This document shows, one piece after another, positions 41,190 through 53,151 of a stretch of 64,000 bases of DNA. The notes under the pieces are model-generated. The model ran no database searches. It was not told the origin of the DNA and saw only the letters and a list, made by a program, of their open reading frames with translations. The DNA comes from Chrysomallon squamiferum. Its lineage: Eukaryota; Mollusca; Gastropoda; Neomphalida; Peltospiridae. The position numbers and the translations under genes were made by a program. The stretch lies in contig CM022673.1 of assembly GCA_012295275.1 (NCBI GenBank), positions 20,237,310-20,301,309 on the forward strand, in the 5' to 3' direction. Each line of letters opens with the position of its first letter. Position 1 is the first letter of the stretch.

Positions 41190-43200
41190 AAGAAAAATGA
41201 GATATGATTTAAATGGTCACATAAATTGAAAATGAAGTTAAAAACAGAAAAGGTCACATAACAAAATCATGACTAACTTTCTGTTATGAATCACATATGT
41301 ACGACAGCACCACAATCAGAAGGAACATTACAGGAGGCATGTTGAATTTATGGCTATAATTATCTGAAATCAATAAGATTAAGAATAGAGTCGACATATT
41401 AACAAACATCAAAAAAAAGGAAGTAAAAATGTTACAACAGAATTGTAACTGACATGTCAGTAAGAAAAAACTAGTAACTGAACTGAAGATGTTAAAACTA
41501 ACAATTCTTTACTATTTTTATTTATTTATTATTTTTTTGCATCAATCACATATAACGAGCAAAAAAGTTAATACTAATTAATGAGTGAAAATATTAATAG
41601 AAACAGAAAGAAGGATTAGCTAAAAATGTTACACTAGAAGTAACGTAGCAAATAAAAATGTTAACACCAGTAGTAAGATGTACGATTATGTAACAGTGCT
41701 AATGCAAGTAGTGACATGAACTAAGTAATAATGTTAATACAAGAAGTCAAATCTAGTAAGAAAAAGAATGTTGAGACAAGTTATACTATATATTAAGCAA
41801 AACTGTTAATATCATATAGAAAGCAGAAATTTTAATACCAGTAGTAAGTAACACATAGTAACAATAATAATATTAGTAGAAACTTGTAGTAAATAAAACT
41901 GTTAACACCAGTAGTAACACATAGTGTATTATTAGAAGTAACATGTAGAAAGTAATAATGTTAATAGTTGTATAGCATGTAGTAATGAAACCTGTTAACA
42001 CCAATAGTAACATTAATAATAAATGGTAATATTAGTATACATTAAAATATAAATTTCAGGATTGATGTATCTCAAGTAAAACTATTAATAAAGAAGTAAC
42101 AAACAGTAATAATGCTAGTTCTAGTAGTAACATGTAGTAAATCTACAAGTGAATTTCAGTATTGATATATCGCAAATGTTAATAGTATCTAAAAATATTA
42201 ATACACGTAGTAACTCACAGTAAAAATATTAATACTGGTATAACGTGTATTAAAATGTAAATACAGGTGATGACATATCACACCAGCAGCAGCTCAAAGC
42301 AAGTAAAATTGATACCAGTACCAGTTGTAACACGAAGGATGTAGAGTTATCAGTATAAAATGTAGTAAGTAAAACATTAAATGTATTTGCAAAGTTACAA
42401 TATTTAATGTTAACTCAAGTTATATCTGTGAGTGGTATAAATTATCTTGCATTAGTTCAGTTCCTAGAATTGTCAAAGTATTATAATTAACTATGTTGTA
42501 AAATCTTTCTAAAAACGAAATGGCAACAGTAATATAGTGTTAACAAATGTAACTACTCGATTGCTGGTATTATTATTAACGTTGCTTTCCTCCTCCTCCT
42601 CTTCCTCTTCTTCTTCTTCTTCTTCTTATTATTATTGTTTCCTTCCAAATAGTAATGTAGCTTAAATAAATAACTCTAAAATAAACTTAAAAACAGAAGA
42701 CACCACATCACCAAAATCATGACTGACTTGTTTGAGTCGACTCACATAAATTCAATTGCACGTGTTGGAATGACGTAATCATAATCAGTAGATCATTACT
42801 GCAGATATGTTCAATTGTTGTCTATACCATCTGTAATAAACAACATTAATATATTAACACATCCCACACAAAAAAGAAAAAAAGTAAAATGTCAACAATT
42901 GAATTGTTGGTGAGAGAAACTAAAGTCAAGATGTTAGGAAAAACATTGACATCCTTGACATACAACAAGTAAAACTACTATTACTAGCAATAACAGGTAA
43001 CAAGTAAAATTGTTAATATAAATGTTAAAATGTAACAAGTAAAAATATTAATACTAGTACTAACATGTAGGAAATAAAGATGTTAATAACAGTAATATGC
43101 CACAAGTAAAAATGTTAATACTGGTGTTAATGTTTTTGTAGTAACATTAACATCAGGGAATAAAGCTATTAATATTATTATCAAAATATGACAAGCAAGA
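41190..43200. repeat. Degenerate minisatellite field, duplicated leader
   Basis: Imperfect units of about 40-50 bp built on GTAACATGTAGTAAGTAAAA and ATGTTAATACCAGTAG, at 41560-42450 and again 42930-43200. Each stretch is preceded by a related leader (AAAAACAGAA...CACATAACAAAATCATGACT near 41240 and 42690), so the whole arrangement appears duplicated. No open frames. Confidence 0.65.
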
Positions 43201-43327
43201 ATGTTATAAGCATGTTCATTTGGAGTTGATATACATTTTTGTTTTATAAAATGTGGGTTTTTGTTTCATGTTTTTAATAAATAAAATATATTTTGAAGTA
43301 AAATGTAATTTTTAAAATATATATATA

Positions 43328-43463
43328 TAAACATAGTAAAGCATTTACTACTACAGAACAATTAAAAAAAGAAACAATATATATATATATATATATACTC
43401 ACATGTATATATATTCAATTTTTGTTTTAATTGTTCTGTGGTACTAAAGGTTTACTATGTTTA
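43328..43463. mobile_element. Foldback (MITE-like) element between TA repeats
   Basis: Left arm 43328-43366 (TAAACATAGTAAAGC...CAGAACAATTAAAA) and right arm 43425-43463 are inverted repeats of about 39 bp with a few mismatches. The loop is (TA)n-rich, and (TA)n flanks both sides. This is the shape of a small miniature inverted-repeat element inserted in, or generating, TA repeats. Confidence 0.6.
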
Positions 43464-44454
43464 TAATTATATATATATATATATATATTGTGTTAGTCTA
43501 TTTTTTACTGGTATTGTCATATAAAAGAAAACTACTTTTTGTTCTCTATTAATTAGAAGATACATTCATGTAATGTTTACATTTGATTAAATTATCATTA
43601 GAAAATTGATAGTAACAAAATTTATAAAGCAAATGTAAATATTCATTGATGTTGTATTTTTTTACATCTAACTTTAATAATTACAGAATAGTGAATAATT
43701 AGTAAAGTAAATGTAAGTTTTAAGTAGGAATATTTTTTCATACATTGTTTATATAATAGTTGGATTACCAGCAAAGGTTAGCACATTATACAGTACTTTC
43801 TGTTTTGCATAATTGAAAAACAAATGACTAAATTAAAAGTAAATCACTGTAATAGAAAATAATTTCTGGACAGAAATAATCATGAAGGAAAAAAAAAAAA
43901 AAAAAAGATATTTATACCAAACAATCATTCAGTGTAATACATTCCTCAAAATATTTTTTTATAAAAACAATAACTACTAACAAAAAAAAAAAAAAGCAGA
44001 TAAATGTAAATATTTCTAATTTAACATTACGTTTATTTTATTAATGATTTACTGTTTAGTAATTATTAAATAAATGTATAACAAAAGTGAGAGTACCCAT
44101 AAAAGTAAATCTTGATTGTAAAGGTATATTAAATTGCTAACATTTTCAAATAGTAATTAAATATAATAAAACTAATTTTATTATTTTTAATACTAAATGA
44201 GAAATATAATAACTTATTAGTGTATGTGTGTGTGACCAATATAACATATTAAGTACTAAGTCTGAATTTTGTTGAAATGAAATAATTTAGATTTTACTGT
44301 TTCACTAATTTCTTTCAGACTTTTGTAGTCTTTTATTATAATACAGAGTGTATTGTAATGCCATCAAAAATTAACATAATAAATATGCTTTATAAATTGT
44401 AATTACTTTTGTTTTCTTTATTTCCTGTATTCAAGAGAAACACAGTGCAATGGA
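43464..44454. other. Gene-free AT-rich stretch
   Basis: Homopolymer runs at 43888 and 43981 only. Nothing resembling an exon. Confidence 0.5.
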
Positions 44455-44514
44455 ATAATGCATTGTACAAGTTCTTGTGACATCCTCTGACATCCACTAG
44501 TGACATTGTGTTTG

Positions 44515-45660
44515 TGACAGAGACAACAGTTCCTCTTCAGTTTGTAACCTTAACAATTATATAAACCATGTGTGACAGAGACTAACAGGTGTAATTTATA
44601 ATAGATGTTAGATTTCATTTAAAATTATATAAGCTATGTATGATGAAGATATTATCTCTTGTTGAATAGATGTTAGATTTTTCTTAACAATTATATAAGC
44701 TATGTGTGATGAAGATAGCAGTTGAATAGATGTTAGATTTCCTTAAGAATTACATAAGCTATGTTGAGGTGTTGTTTTGGGTGACCCTTTGGTGTCTGTG
44801 TCTGCTGAAGTTGAAACAAGTCTTGACTCCACTCTGGGACAGCAGTGTTAAAAGACTCCCTCTGTGGTTTTTCGTTGGTAATAAAAACAGAGATCGCATT
44901 TTGGTTGAGGCTATTAGTTTTACACCGTACAGGACAGACATGTGGTTAACTGTCAGCTGGAAAGTTGTATAGATCCAGCTGACTTAGGTAACTATAGGTT
45001 TTTACGGCTCTGTTTAAGTAACTGAAAGGTAGTTTGATGTGGTTTTCTAACAAATATTATTTAACTATATACATACATATATATATAGTTTGAAGTAGTA
45101 TAACCATTAGTTGGAGAATGGCTGTTAATCTGAGATCAGACCAATCAAAGTAGTTATTATCTTTAAAACAGCGAGAATAGCCAAGAATCTGATGTCAACA
45201 CTAACCATCCTGCTAAGTAGTATGTTATTTTGATATACTTGCATGTTCAACTATTTTACCTTGTGGGATAAACACATTTAATATCCCTGCATGTTCACTG
45301 ATCTGGTGAGAGTAATTTCATGGCATGAAACTGTTTGTAATCGGCAAAGTAAGCATTGTAAGCTTATTTGGTAAATAACTGTTATTAGACCTTGTAATAT
45401 ATATATTCTATAAATTTAAACTGATATTGTGTTTCTAGTGATTTAACACTGGCTAACTATAAATACATATGTGACCTTGCTCCCTGAATACCATTAGAGA
45501 CGAGTCAGATCAGGTATTAATCTACGCTATACAGGGAGGTCTGCATGTATGGTTAGTGCTATTTTGAGGGAAGAGTTTTACACCCGTTGTGGGGTTCTAA
45601 TTTGGTCACGTGACGACTGTGTTAATTATGTATGGGTCACATGCAACTGTCAGACACCCC
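44515..45660. mobile_element. Candidate insertion of about 1.1 kb
   Basis: The sequence to its left (TGCATTGTACAAGTTCTTGTGACATCCTCTGACATCCAC, 44460-44505) and right (TGTTACATACCAGTGAGTCTGGTAACTCTACTAATG, about 45668-45703) is contiguous at 63182-63267. The intervening 1.1 kb is therefore an insertion here or a deletion there. GTGACA flanks both edges, and the inner ends are loosely inverted (GTGTTTGTGACAG and CTGTCAGACAC). Inside lies a tandem repeat and no recognised transposase. Confidence 0.5.
44535..44765. repeat. Tandem repeat, 3-4 units of about 65-75 bp
   Basis: Units contain GAATAGATGTTAGATTT and ATTATATAAGCTATGTGTGA. They lie within the candidate insertion. The 80-codon frame that begins in the last unit (44730-44972) is unsupported. 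Confidence 0.7.
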
Positions 45661-45794
45661 GTGACAGTGTTACATACCAGTGAGTCTGGTAACTCTACTA
45701 ATGAAATCTTCATCACAAGTAAATTGTGGAATGTTTAAACAAAAAGCATAGTTTATTATGTTAATTTGCTCACACAGAGTAATAAGTATGACCT

Positions 45795-46090
45795 ATACAT
45801 CTAACACAACTGTTATTCAGATCTTTCTAGCTGGTGGGTCAGTAGCACCTACAGGACAAAAGGACAAAACCTTTCACCAAGAGAAAGTGGAGAATACCCA
45901 GACACATCCAGTTGTGGTCATCAGTTCAAATCAACAGTTTCAACATAATCTGGATAATAGTGGTAAAGAACTGAAAGATAGTATGAAGGATCTGGATGAT
46001 AGACAGAAGGACCTGGATACCAGTAAGGACCTGGATAATAACAAGAAACTAGATGGTAATAAGAAGGTACATGATGATAAACAGAACTGA
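45795..46090 (+). pseudogene. Acidic repeat protein gene, copy 1: 5'-truncated N-terminal part
   Basis: From about 45795 the frame reads NTTVIQIFLAGGSVAPTGQK, DKTFHQEKVEN, then a Lys/Asp-rich stretch (SMKDLDDRQKDLDTSKDLDN). It matches copy 2 at 54740-54870. The first about 100 codons of copy 2 have no counterpart here; homology begins just after an acceptor-like CTCACACAG. A stop at 46088 ends the frame before the 42-bp array, so as it stands the protein is truncated. Function unknown. Confidence 0.55.
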
Positions 46091-46189
46091 ACAGGACCTG
46101 GATGATAGTAAGAACAAACTAGATGATAGAAGGAATTACATCACAATAATAGGAATGAACTGGAGGATAGACAGAAAGAACAGTATGAC

Positions 46190-48185
46190 AGACACAAGGA
46201 ACTGGATGAAACAGAGAATGAACCGGATGATAATAAGAAGGAATTGGATGAAACAGAGAATGAACAGGATGATAATCAGAAGGAATTGGATGAAACAGAG
46301 AATGAACAGGATGATAATAAGAAGGAACTGGATGAAACAGAATGAACAGGATGATAATAAGAAGGAATTGGATGAAACAGAGAATGAACAGGATGATAAT
46401 AAGAAGGAATTGGATGAAACAGAGAATGAACAGGATGATAATAAGAAGGAACTGGATGAAACAGAGAATGAACAGGATGATATTAAGAAGGAATTGGATG
46501 AAACAGAGAATGAACAGGATGATAATAAGAAGGAATTAGATGAAACAGAAAATGAATAGGATGATAATAAGAAGGAATTGGATGAAACAGAGAATGAACA
46601 GGATGATAATAAGAAGGAATTGGATGAAACAGAGAATGAACAGGATGATAATAAGAAGGAATTGGATGAAACAGAGAAAGAACAGGATGATAATAAGAAG
46701 GAATTGGATGAAACAGAAAATGAACAGGATGATAATAAGAAGGAATTGGATGAAACAGAATGAAAAGGATGATAATAAGAAGGAACTGGATGAAACAGAG
46801 AAGGAACAGGATGATAATAAGAAGGAATTGGATGAAACAGAGAATGAACAGGATGATAGTAAGAATGAACTGGATGAAACAGAAAATGAACAGGATGATA
46901 ATAAGACAGAATTGGATGAAACAGAGAATGAACAGGATGATAATAAGAAGGAACTGGATGAAACAGAATGAACAGGATGATAATAAGAAGGAATTGGATG
47001 AAACAGAGAATGAACAGGATGATAATAAGAAGGAATTGGATGAAACAGAGAATGAACAGGATGATAATAAGAAGGAACTGGATGAAACAGAGAATGAACA
47101 GGATGATATTAAGAAGGAATTGGATGAAAACAGAGAATGAACAGGATGATAATAAGAAGGAATTAGATGAAACAGAAAATGAATAGGATGATAATAAGAA
47201 GGAATTGGATGAAACAGAGAATGAACAGGATGATAATAAGAAGGAATTGGATGAAACAGAGAATGAACAGGATGATAATAAGACAGAATTGGATGAAACA
47301 GAGAATGAACAGGATGATAATAAGAAGGAACTGGATGAAACAGAATGAACAGGATGATAATAAGAAGGAATTGGATGAAACAGAGAATGAACAGGATGAT
47401 AATAAGAAGGAATTGGATGAAACAGAGAATGAACAGGATGATAATAAGAAGGAACTGGATGAAACAGAGAATGAACAGGATGATATTAAGAAGGAATTGG
47501 ATGAAACAGAGAATGAACAGGATGATAATAAGAAGGAATTAGATGAAACAGAAAATGAATAGGATGATAATAAGAAGGAATTGGATGAAACAGAGAATGA
47601 ACAGGATGATAATAAGAAGGAATTGGATGAAACAGAGAATGAACAGGATGATAATAAGAAGGAATTGGATGAAACAGAGAAAGAACAGGATGATAATAAG
47701 AAGGAATTGGATGAAACAGAAAATGAACAGGATGATAATAAGAAGGAATTGGATGAAACAGAATGAAAAGGATGATAATAAGAAGGAACTGGATGAAACA
47801 GAGAAGGAACAGGATGATAATAAGAAGGAATTGGATGAAACAGAGAATGAACAGGATGATAGTAAGAATGAACTGGATGAAACAGAAAATGAACAGGATG
47901 ATAATAAGAAGGAACTGGATGAAACAGAATGAACAGGACGATAATAAGAAGGAACTGGATGAAACAGAGAAAGAACAGGATGATAATAAGAAGGAACTGG
48001 ATGAAACAGAATGAAAAGGATGATAATAAGAAGGAATTGGATAAAACAGAAAATGAACAGGATGATAATAAGAAGGAACTGGATGAAACAGAGAATGAAC
48101 AGGATGATAATAAGAAGGAATTGTATGAAACAGAAAATGAACATGATGATAATAAGAAGGAACTGGATGAAACAGAGAATGAACA
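46190..48185 (+). repeat. 42-bp (14-codon) array, copy 1, expanded and frame-broken
   Basis: Unit GATAATAAGAAGGAATTGGA then TGAAACAGAGAATGAACAGGAT encodes KKELDETENEQDDN. About 47 units by length. Some units are 40 bp because GA is missing (ACAGAATGAA), which makes an immediate TGA and shifts the frame: near 46340, 46760, 46968, 47343, 47763, 47928 and 48011. Others carry GAATAG stops (46557 and about 47186 and 47560). The same pattern of variants recurs at an offset of 1003 bp (46342-46930 and 47345-47932), with a shorter partial copy between. Long frames on the minus strand and in other plus frames are artefacts of the stop-poor unit. Confidence 0.95.
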
Positions 48186-48311
48186 GGATGATAGTGAGGA
48201 GGAGGAGCTTTATGAAATGGAGGAGGAACTGGAGGAGATGGTGACAAAGATTATAAGTAGACGAGAGTATCGTCAAAACATTCGTGAAATACACAGTTGT
48301 CTTATTGATAA
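48012..48311 (+). CDS. Acidic repeat protein, copy 1: last repeats and C-terminal exon
   Basis: After the last shifted unit the acidic frame is open: several KKELDETENEQDDN units, then SEEEELYEMEEELEEMVTKI, ISRREYRQNIREIHSCLID. A donor AA|GTAAAG ends the exon at 48311 in phase 2. Joined to the acceptor at 48822 it reads ...CLID-K-PDDEAGLNTY, restoring a continuous frame. The segment is predicted to be charged and helical, likely coiled coil. No catalytic motif is visible, and I do not recognise the family. Confidence 0.55.
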
Positions 48312-48509
48312 GTAAAGTGTCTGGTGAAAAAATTACTGCAAAGGAGATGCTGAACAAATTAAAAGGTTTATATTCTTGTCATATCCATACAATTTATACA
48401 TAGTTTTATACTGAATGAGATTGTGCTAGTATTTGTTATGATATATGATGACTGAATGAAATGAAATCTCCATGACATTTCTTGTCAAAGAATGAAGGGA
48501 TACCTGTTG

Positions 48510-48524
48510 TAGAAAAGAATATTA

Positions 48525-48564
<40 letters not shown>

Positions 48565-48711
48565 ACACGCACACATATGTATTATCACTTATTATCATTA
48601 ATTTTTATTCATTTCTTCTTCTTCGTCTTCTTTTTTTGTATTATTAATCTTATTAGTCATTTTTATTTATTATTATTGAATGAAAGTTCAAAATATAAAT
48701 TATTATTGTTA

Positions 48712-48753
<42 letters not shown>

Positions 48754-48775
48754 GATTATTATTATTATTATACAT
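48510..48775. repeat. Microsatellites in the last intron
   Basis: (CA)n at 48527-48560, then (TTC)n, then (ATT)n at 48715-48770. Equivalent (ATT)n tracts precede the terminal exon of copy 2. ORFs here are low complexity. Confidence 0.85.
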
Positions 48776-48822
48776 CATTATTAAAGTATAAAGAAAAAGC
48801 TTGAAGACTGTTTCTTGCTTAG

Positions 48823-49195
48823 ACCTGATGATGAAGCTGGGCTGAACACTTATACCCACCTCATTGATGTGGCTCTACTGTATGGAATTGATGAACATGT
48901 TGGACCTGACCTCAGCCAGTCAGTTGGTGCAGCTAAACCAAATGTAAAGATAATTCCTCTCTCAGCTGATGGAACTGAAAAGAATGTTGCTACACAGAAA
49001 GATGAACCAGCTGTTCATGTTTTCCATCAGCACAACAGAGAAAGTTCTCAGTCAGATGAGGAATCTGATGCTGAATGGCAAATGAAAACCTCAGAAATAA
49101 TTAAAGACTGTGATGAATTCAGTGACAATGAAGAAATAAAAAATCTTGGATCATGTATCAGCAAAACAGTAGCCAGGAACAAAAAGTTTGTCTGA
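48823..49195 (+). CDS. Acidic repeat protein, copy 1: terminal exon, intact
   Basis: Acceptor TTTCTTGCTTAG, then 124 codons to TGA at 49193. Reads PDDEAGLNTYTHLIDVALLY, GIDEHVGPDLSQSVGAAKP, an acidic Ser-rich stretch (SSQSDEESDAEWQ), DEFSDNEEIKNLGS and ends VARNKKFV. Copy 2 (56290-56660) is nearly identical but frameshifted, so this copy preserves the ancestral frame. The first 45 residues look globular, and the rest is probably disordered. Function unknown. An AATAAA (49360) follows within about 170 bp and could be the polyadenylation signal. Confidence 0.65.
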
Positions 49196-49261
49196 TACCT
49201 GAATTTTGTGTTTGTTGTTTGTTTATTTTAGTTGTTTATTTACTAGAGTAATAGTTGCTAA

Positions 49262-49365
49262 ACAAAGGTAGTACATGTATAAATATTTCTTCTTTACTTT
49301 TCTGACAGGAACATGCAGTACATTTATAAATAATTCTTCTTTACTTTTCTGACTGATACAATAAA
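49262..49365. repeat. Two units of the 3'-flank minisatellite
   Basis: Two copies of a roughly 48-bp unit (GTACATTTATAAATATTTCT, TCTTTACTTTTCTGACAG, GAACATGCA). The homologous site after copy 2 (56745-57375) has expanded to over a dozen units. From 49370 to 49905 there is only AT-rich sequence. Confidence 0.75.
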
Positions 49366-49905
49366 TTGAAAAATCTCTTTAATTATCATACTTTTTAAAA
49401 TAATTGTATGAGGGTTTATTTATTTATTTAAAAAAAACAAAAAAACAACAACACAAAAACACAAAAAATAATAATAATAAAATGAAAACACAGTAAAAAT
49501 AAATAAATAAATACAAAAGAAATAATTAATTCAAGCATAATTTCCAAAAAATATTTTTACTGTTCCCTTTTTATATATTCCACCAACATTATTCGTTTAC
49601 CAACACAAATTAAAAAAACACAAAAACCCACAGCAGTTGTCTATGATAACAAAAATGGCTGTTCCACCAACAGTATTTGTAAATGGCTACTGTAATCAAA
49701 TAAAGAATAGTGATTTTTGATTCTTCAAAGTAATATTTTTTCTTACAAATTTGTTTTTTCATTAACCTTTTGAATTAATTTGTATCAGTATAATAATTTA
49801 AAACAATGCTATATACCTCACTGGATATGTCATGATATTGGAATATTTGTCTTCAATCACGTGTGAACAGTAAATGTCAAAGCATGCATTTTCATATTTG
49901 CTGCC

Positions 49906-51354
49906 TTAAGCTTTTATTTCTAACCCTCCAGCATCATAGTCTTCAGCCAACTGGTAAACATACATTGCTGGCTCATTTTCACATGTGATGTTATACCAGT
50001 GTGAATATCCAGGTAGAGTAGATATCACCTGACCATTGCATGGCACCCAGATACCTTCATTCATTTGGAGTTCTTTCTTTTCTGTATCTCTTTGATTTAC
50101 TTGTAACAATACTCTACGCTTTCTTCTACATCCTTCAGTCTCATATTGTACATTTGGCATGCATTTCTTCCTTATTTCTGTGACCTGACCAAGCAAATAT
50201 CCCTTTTCTCAGGGGTATGAGAGTTTGGCCATTCTCCAGTTTGATTAAGTGAAAACATTATGTAACCTTCATTACACAATGTTGATGCAACAGGTCTGAA
50301 ATGTGTTAATGCATCCGAAAGTGCAAATACTCTCTCTGTGAACCTGTTATGTCTGGGCACTGTTAAGGTTTCCATGGTTAATGCTGTGTCACTGTCAACA
50401 TCTGCAAAACAACCACCTGGCAGGTGATCTCTTGCTGCTTTAATAAGCAATGTGTACCAGGAGTCATACTCTGGAAAAGGTGCATACTCTCCACACAGTA
50501 GGTCTGAGAAATCTCTTCTGGCAATTTCAAGAAATTTGTGTAGGTGCTGATATATTTCATTGGAATTGACTAGCAAACAATTTTCCTCAAGAAGTCTCTT
50601 TTCATCAATGTCATCTTCACATTCATATACAGTGTTCACTGTTTTGTCCAACTTCATTTTCAGAGCATTTTTCTCCTTTTCTGATGTAATGGCCTGTTTT
50701 TTCAAAATCTCTTTTTTTTAATGAATTTGCATTTTCTTGTAGATCTCCAATTTTTGTTAACTATTTCATGGCATTTTTGGATTTTAATTGTAATAGTCTG
50801 TATTTTGAACACAGTTATTATATTGCATTCTTTTAATTTGTAATGTGGACATTAATCGTTTGTTCTTTTGAATAACATATATTTTTTGTTTATCCCCAAT
50901 TTTTCATTTCTCTTTCTTAAAACTTCATTTGACATTTTAATATTTATTTTTTGCTTTTTAAGTTCCTGCACTGTTTTGGAAAGAGTTTCTACCTCTGCAT
51001 TTATGATATGTTTTTTTAATTATTGTATTTGAAGTTGTTGGCCTAATTTCTGCTGATGATAATGTGAATTCAAATGGTGTATTCAGCATATCTTTCTTTT
51101 TCTGACCTCTAAGTCTTGTACATTTTTTTTCACTTCATATGTTTTTGTTCTTAAAATATTACTTGGACATTTCATAGCTAAAGCTAGTCTGTCACTGATG
51201 GATGTAAAACAAAGACTTTTGTCAAATTCTATCAACAGCAATGATGAACTGAAATACATTCACTTCACTACTGGTTATAGATATCTGTAAATAATACATG
51301 AATGAATATAAGGTTTAAATGTTTGTAAACACTCACCGGGTTCGACGCAGCCAT
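49906..51354 (-). CDS. Coiled-coil protein gene, minus strand, frameshifted
   Basis: I do not recognise the protein. Exon 1 (51354-51337) is ATGGCTGCGTCGAACCCG, encoding MAASNP, with a perfect donor GTGAGT. An acceptor TATTATTTACAG places exon 2 at 51284. Coding fragments follow on the minus strand: 51259-51083 (MYFSSSLLLIEFDKSLCFTS...KKNVQDLEVRKRK), a coiled-coil stretch around 51000-50870 (VETLSKTVQELKKQKINIKM, SNEVLRKRNEKL), then a long frame 50705-50172 (RRDFSDLLCGEYAPFPEYDS, SWYTLLIKAARDHLPGGCF, NEGYIMFSLNQTGEW). A single-base shift near 50195 (AAAAGG) leads to GYLLGQVTEIRKKCMPN and ends at 49906 (GYSHWYNITCENEPAMYVYQ). Three or more frameshifts suggest a decayed gene or retroelement-derived gene, or sequencing errors at homopolymers. 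Confidence 0.55.
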
Positions 51355-51470
51355 CTTCGATTTCGATCGTAAGTTTCCGCGAGCGCTCGGAAACCGTCTC
51401 ATCGGGGTTTTAAACTTCCAAATTCAATTATTTTTCGGAACTTTTTATGATTTACAGTGATAAAGGTAAG
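51337..51470 (-). promoter_or_regulatory. CG-rich promoter/start region, possibly bidirectional
   Basis: The only CpG-dense patch in this part of the window: TTCGATTTCGATCGTAAG, CCGCGAGCGCTCGG. It spans the ATG, first donor and upstream flank of the minus-strand gene. On the plus strand TGATAAAG|GTAAGTATGG at 51463-51472 is a strong donor, so a transcript may also leave rightward. Confidence 0.5.
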
Positions 51471-52868
51471 TATGGTTGTTCATATTACTAAACCATGATG
51501 TCCTACGCCTTTCTAACTACTTTTTCAACTTAATCAAGCATTTCAAACTGGATTATTTTGGTGCAAATGCATGCATAATAAACTGAAAATATAATTCGGA
51601 ATAAGATTAATGTATCAACTTTTATAGTTGTCAATGTTCTTCCTGTGAGAACCGATGACGTGATTTGTGCCGTTACGAGTTATCGTTCCTGTTGGTCCAT
51701 CTTATTAAGATGGTTGTTAGCACGTGATAACGATTTTTAAATTGTATTTGAGTTAAAACAAGAAAACACAAACATATTAAGAACATTAATAATAAACTGA
51801 AATGACTCTCTCATGCATAAAATATAACTGCTTTAATTTTAGCAACTTCTTATTTGAATGATAATGCTATTACCACAATTCTGAATAATCTTTTCCAAAT
51901 ATCGAAAAAAGGTAAATACGAAAAGACCGGTAATCATCCCGCATTTTTCGCAAAAATAACAACGCAAGTATAATACTTTAAACAAACATAAAAAAAAAAA
52001 AAACAACAACAACAACAACAGGAAACAAAATTACCTTTTTTAGAACATACATACCAATTAGAAAAAGTAGCTGTTGTATCGAACATTTCTTTTCATCTTA
52101 TTATAATATAAGCCAATCATTGACCGTAAATGTGAAATAACAAGTGTTTTTGTTTTCTATTCTTCTTTCCTCCCTAACTCTTTTATTTATTTATTATTAT
52201 TATTTTCATTATAGTTATTATTTATTTATTTATTTTCTTTATTTTGGTATTTCTTTGTTATTTTTTAATGCGCTTTTCTGATATCTTCATGTAATCATAA
52301 AATTATTTTTATTCCATTTATTTTATTTATTCATTCTTTTGTTTTATTTATTATAAGTTCATTTATTTATTTATTTATTTATTGAAATCCTATTATTTAT
52401 TTGTTGTTGTTATTATTTATTAATTTTGATAGACGCTTATGTCCGACATGTATTATTAAAATGTAGACAGAATACTAATAATATAAACTGAAATTTAATA
52501 CTACCCATTTCTTGTTCTATACTTCATTAAAGGGGTTTACTAAACGGGGGATGACGCCGAAGGTTTTCTTTAATTATTTCTACTTTATCGATATACTAGA
52601 TTTAGTCTGTGTAAAATAAAGACATTAAATTGTATTCCAAATGCTAACAAAAAGTAATGCAAAACTGTTTACCTAAATGTAAGCTGGGAGAACAATCAAA
52701 ATATTAACACTTCAAACATAAACGTACATTTCTCAAGATAGTTGCCTGGTATTCATTTAAGAACCACCAATTAAAAGAAAAACTTATTGTAATGTCATCA
52801 AGAGGCTGGGAAAACGTAATTGCAGTTATATATAATAGTTGAAACAGTTTCTGGGAATATGTATTTAA

Positions 52869-52910
<42 letters not shown>

Positions 52911-53151
52911 TAATAAATAAATAAATAAAAATAGCAATTATGAATCAAACGAAACCAAAATAGCTTTTTAATTGTGATTATTTAAACATGAAATATTTTC
53001 AAGTTGGAAAAATCTGTGGATAGCGATTTCTGAATGTATACAATTTGTGATTTTAAAACAAGCAAAATGAGATTAATAAAGTAATAATCTTTTTAATTCT
53101 TCACTTTACTAGTCATATATATTTCATTTATTTGCTCGAACTTGATGTAAT
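51471..53151. other. Gene-free stretch
   Basis: (ATTT)n and (ATT)n tracts at 52170-52410 and (ATA)n at 52868-52930. No supported exon, unless the plus-strand donor at 51471 belongs to a non-coding transcript. Confidence 0.45.

Noticed and set aside
47486-48357. Minus-strand ORFs of 253 and 272 codons rich in Tyr-His-Pro or Ile-Phe-Leu
   Set aside because: They are the reverse of the 42-bp acidic repeat. A stop-poor unit with period divisible by three opens every such frame; the acidic plus frame is the one that continues into non-repeat exons in both gene copies.
48577-48859. Poly-Tyr and poly-Asn ORFs on opposite strands
   Set aside because: (ATT)n translations in the last intron of the acidic gene; the same occurs at 56084-56326.
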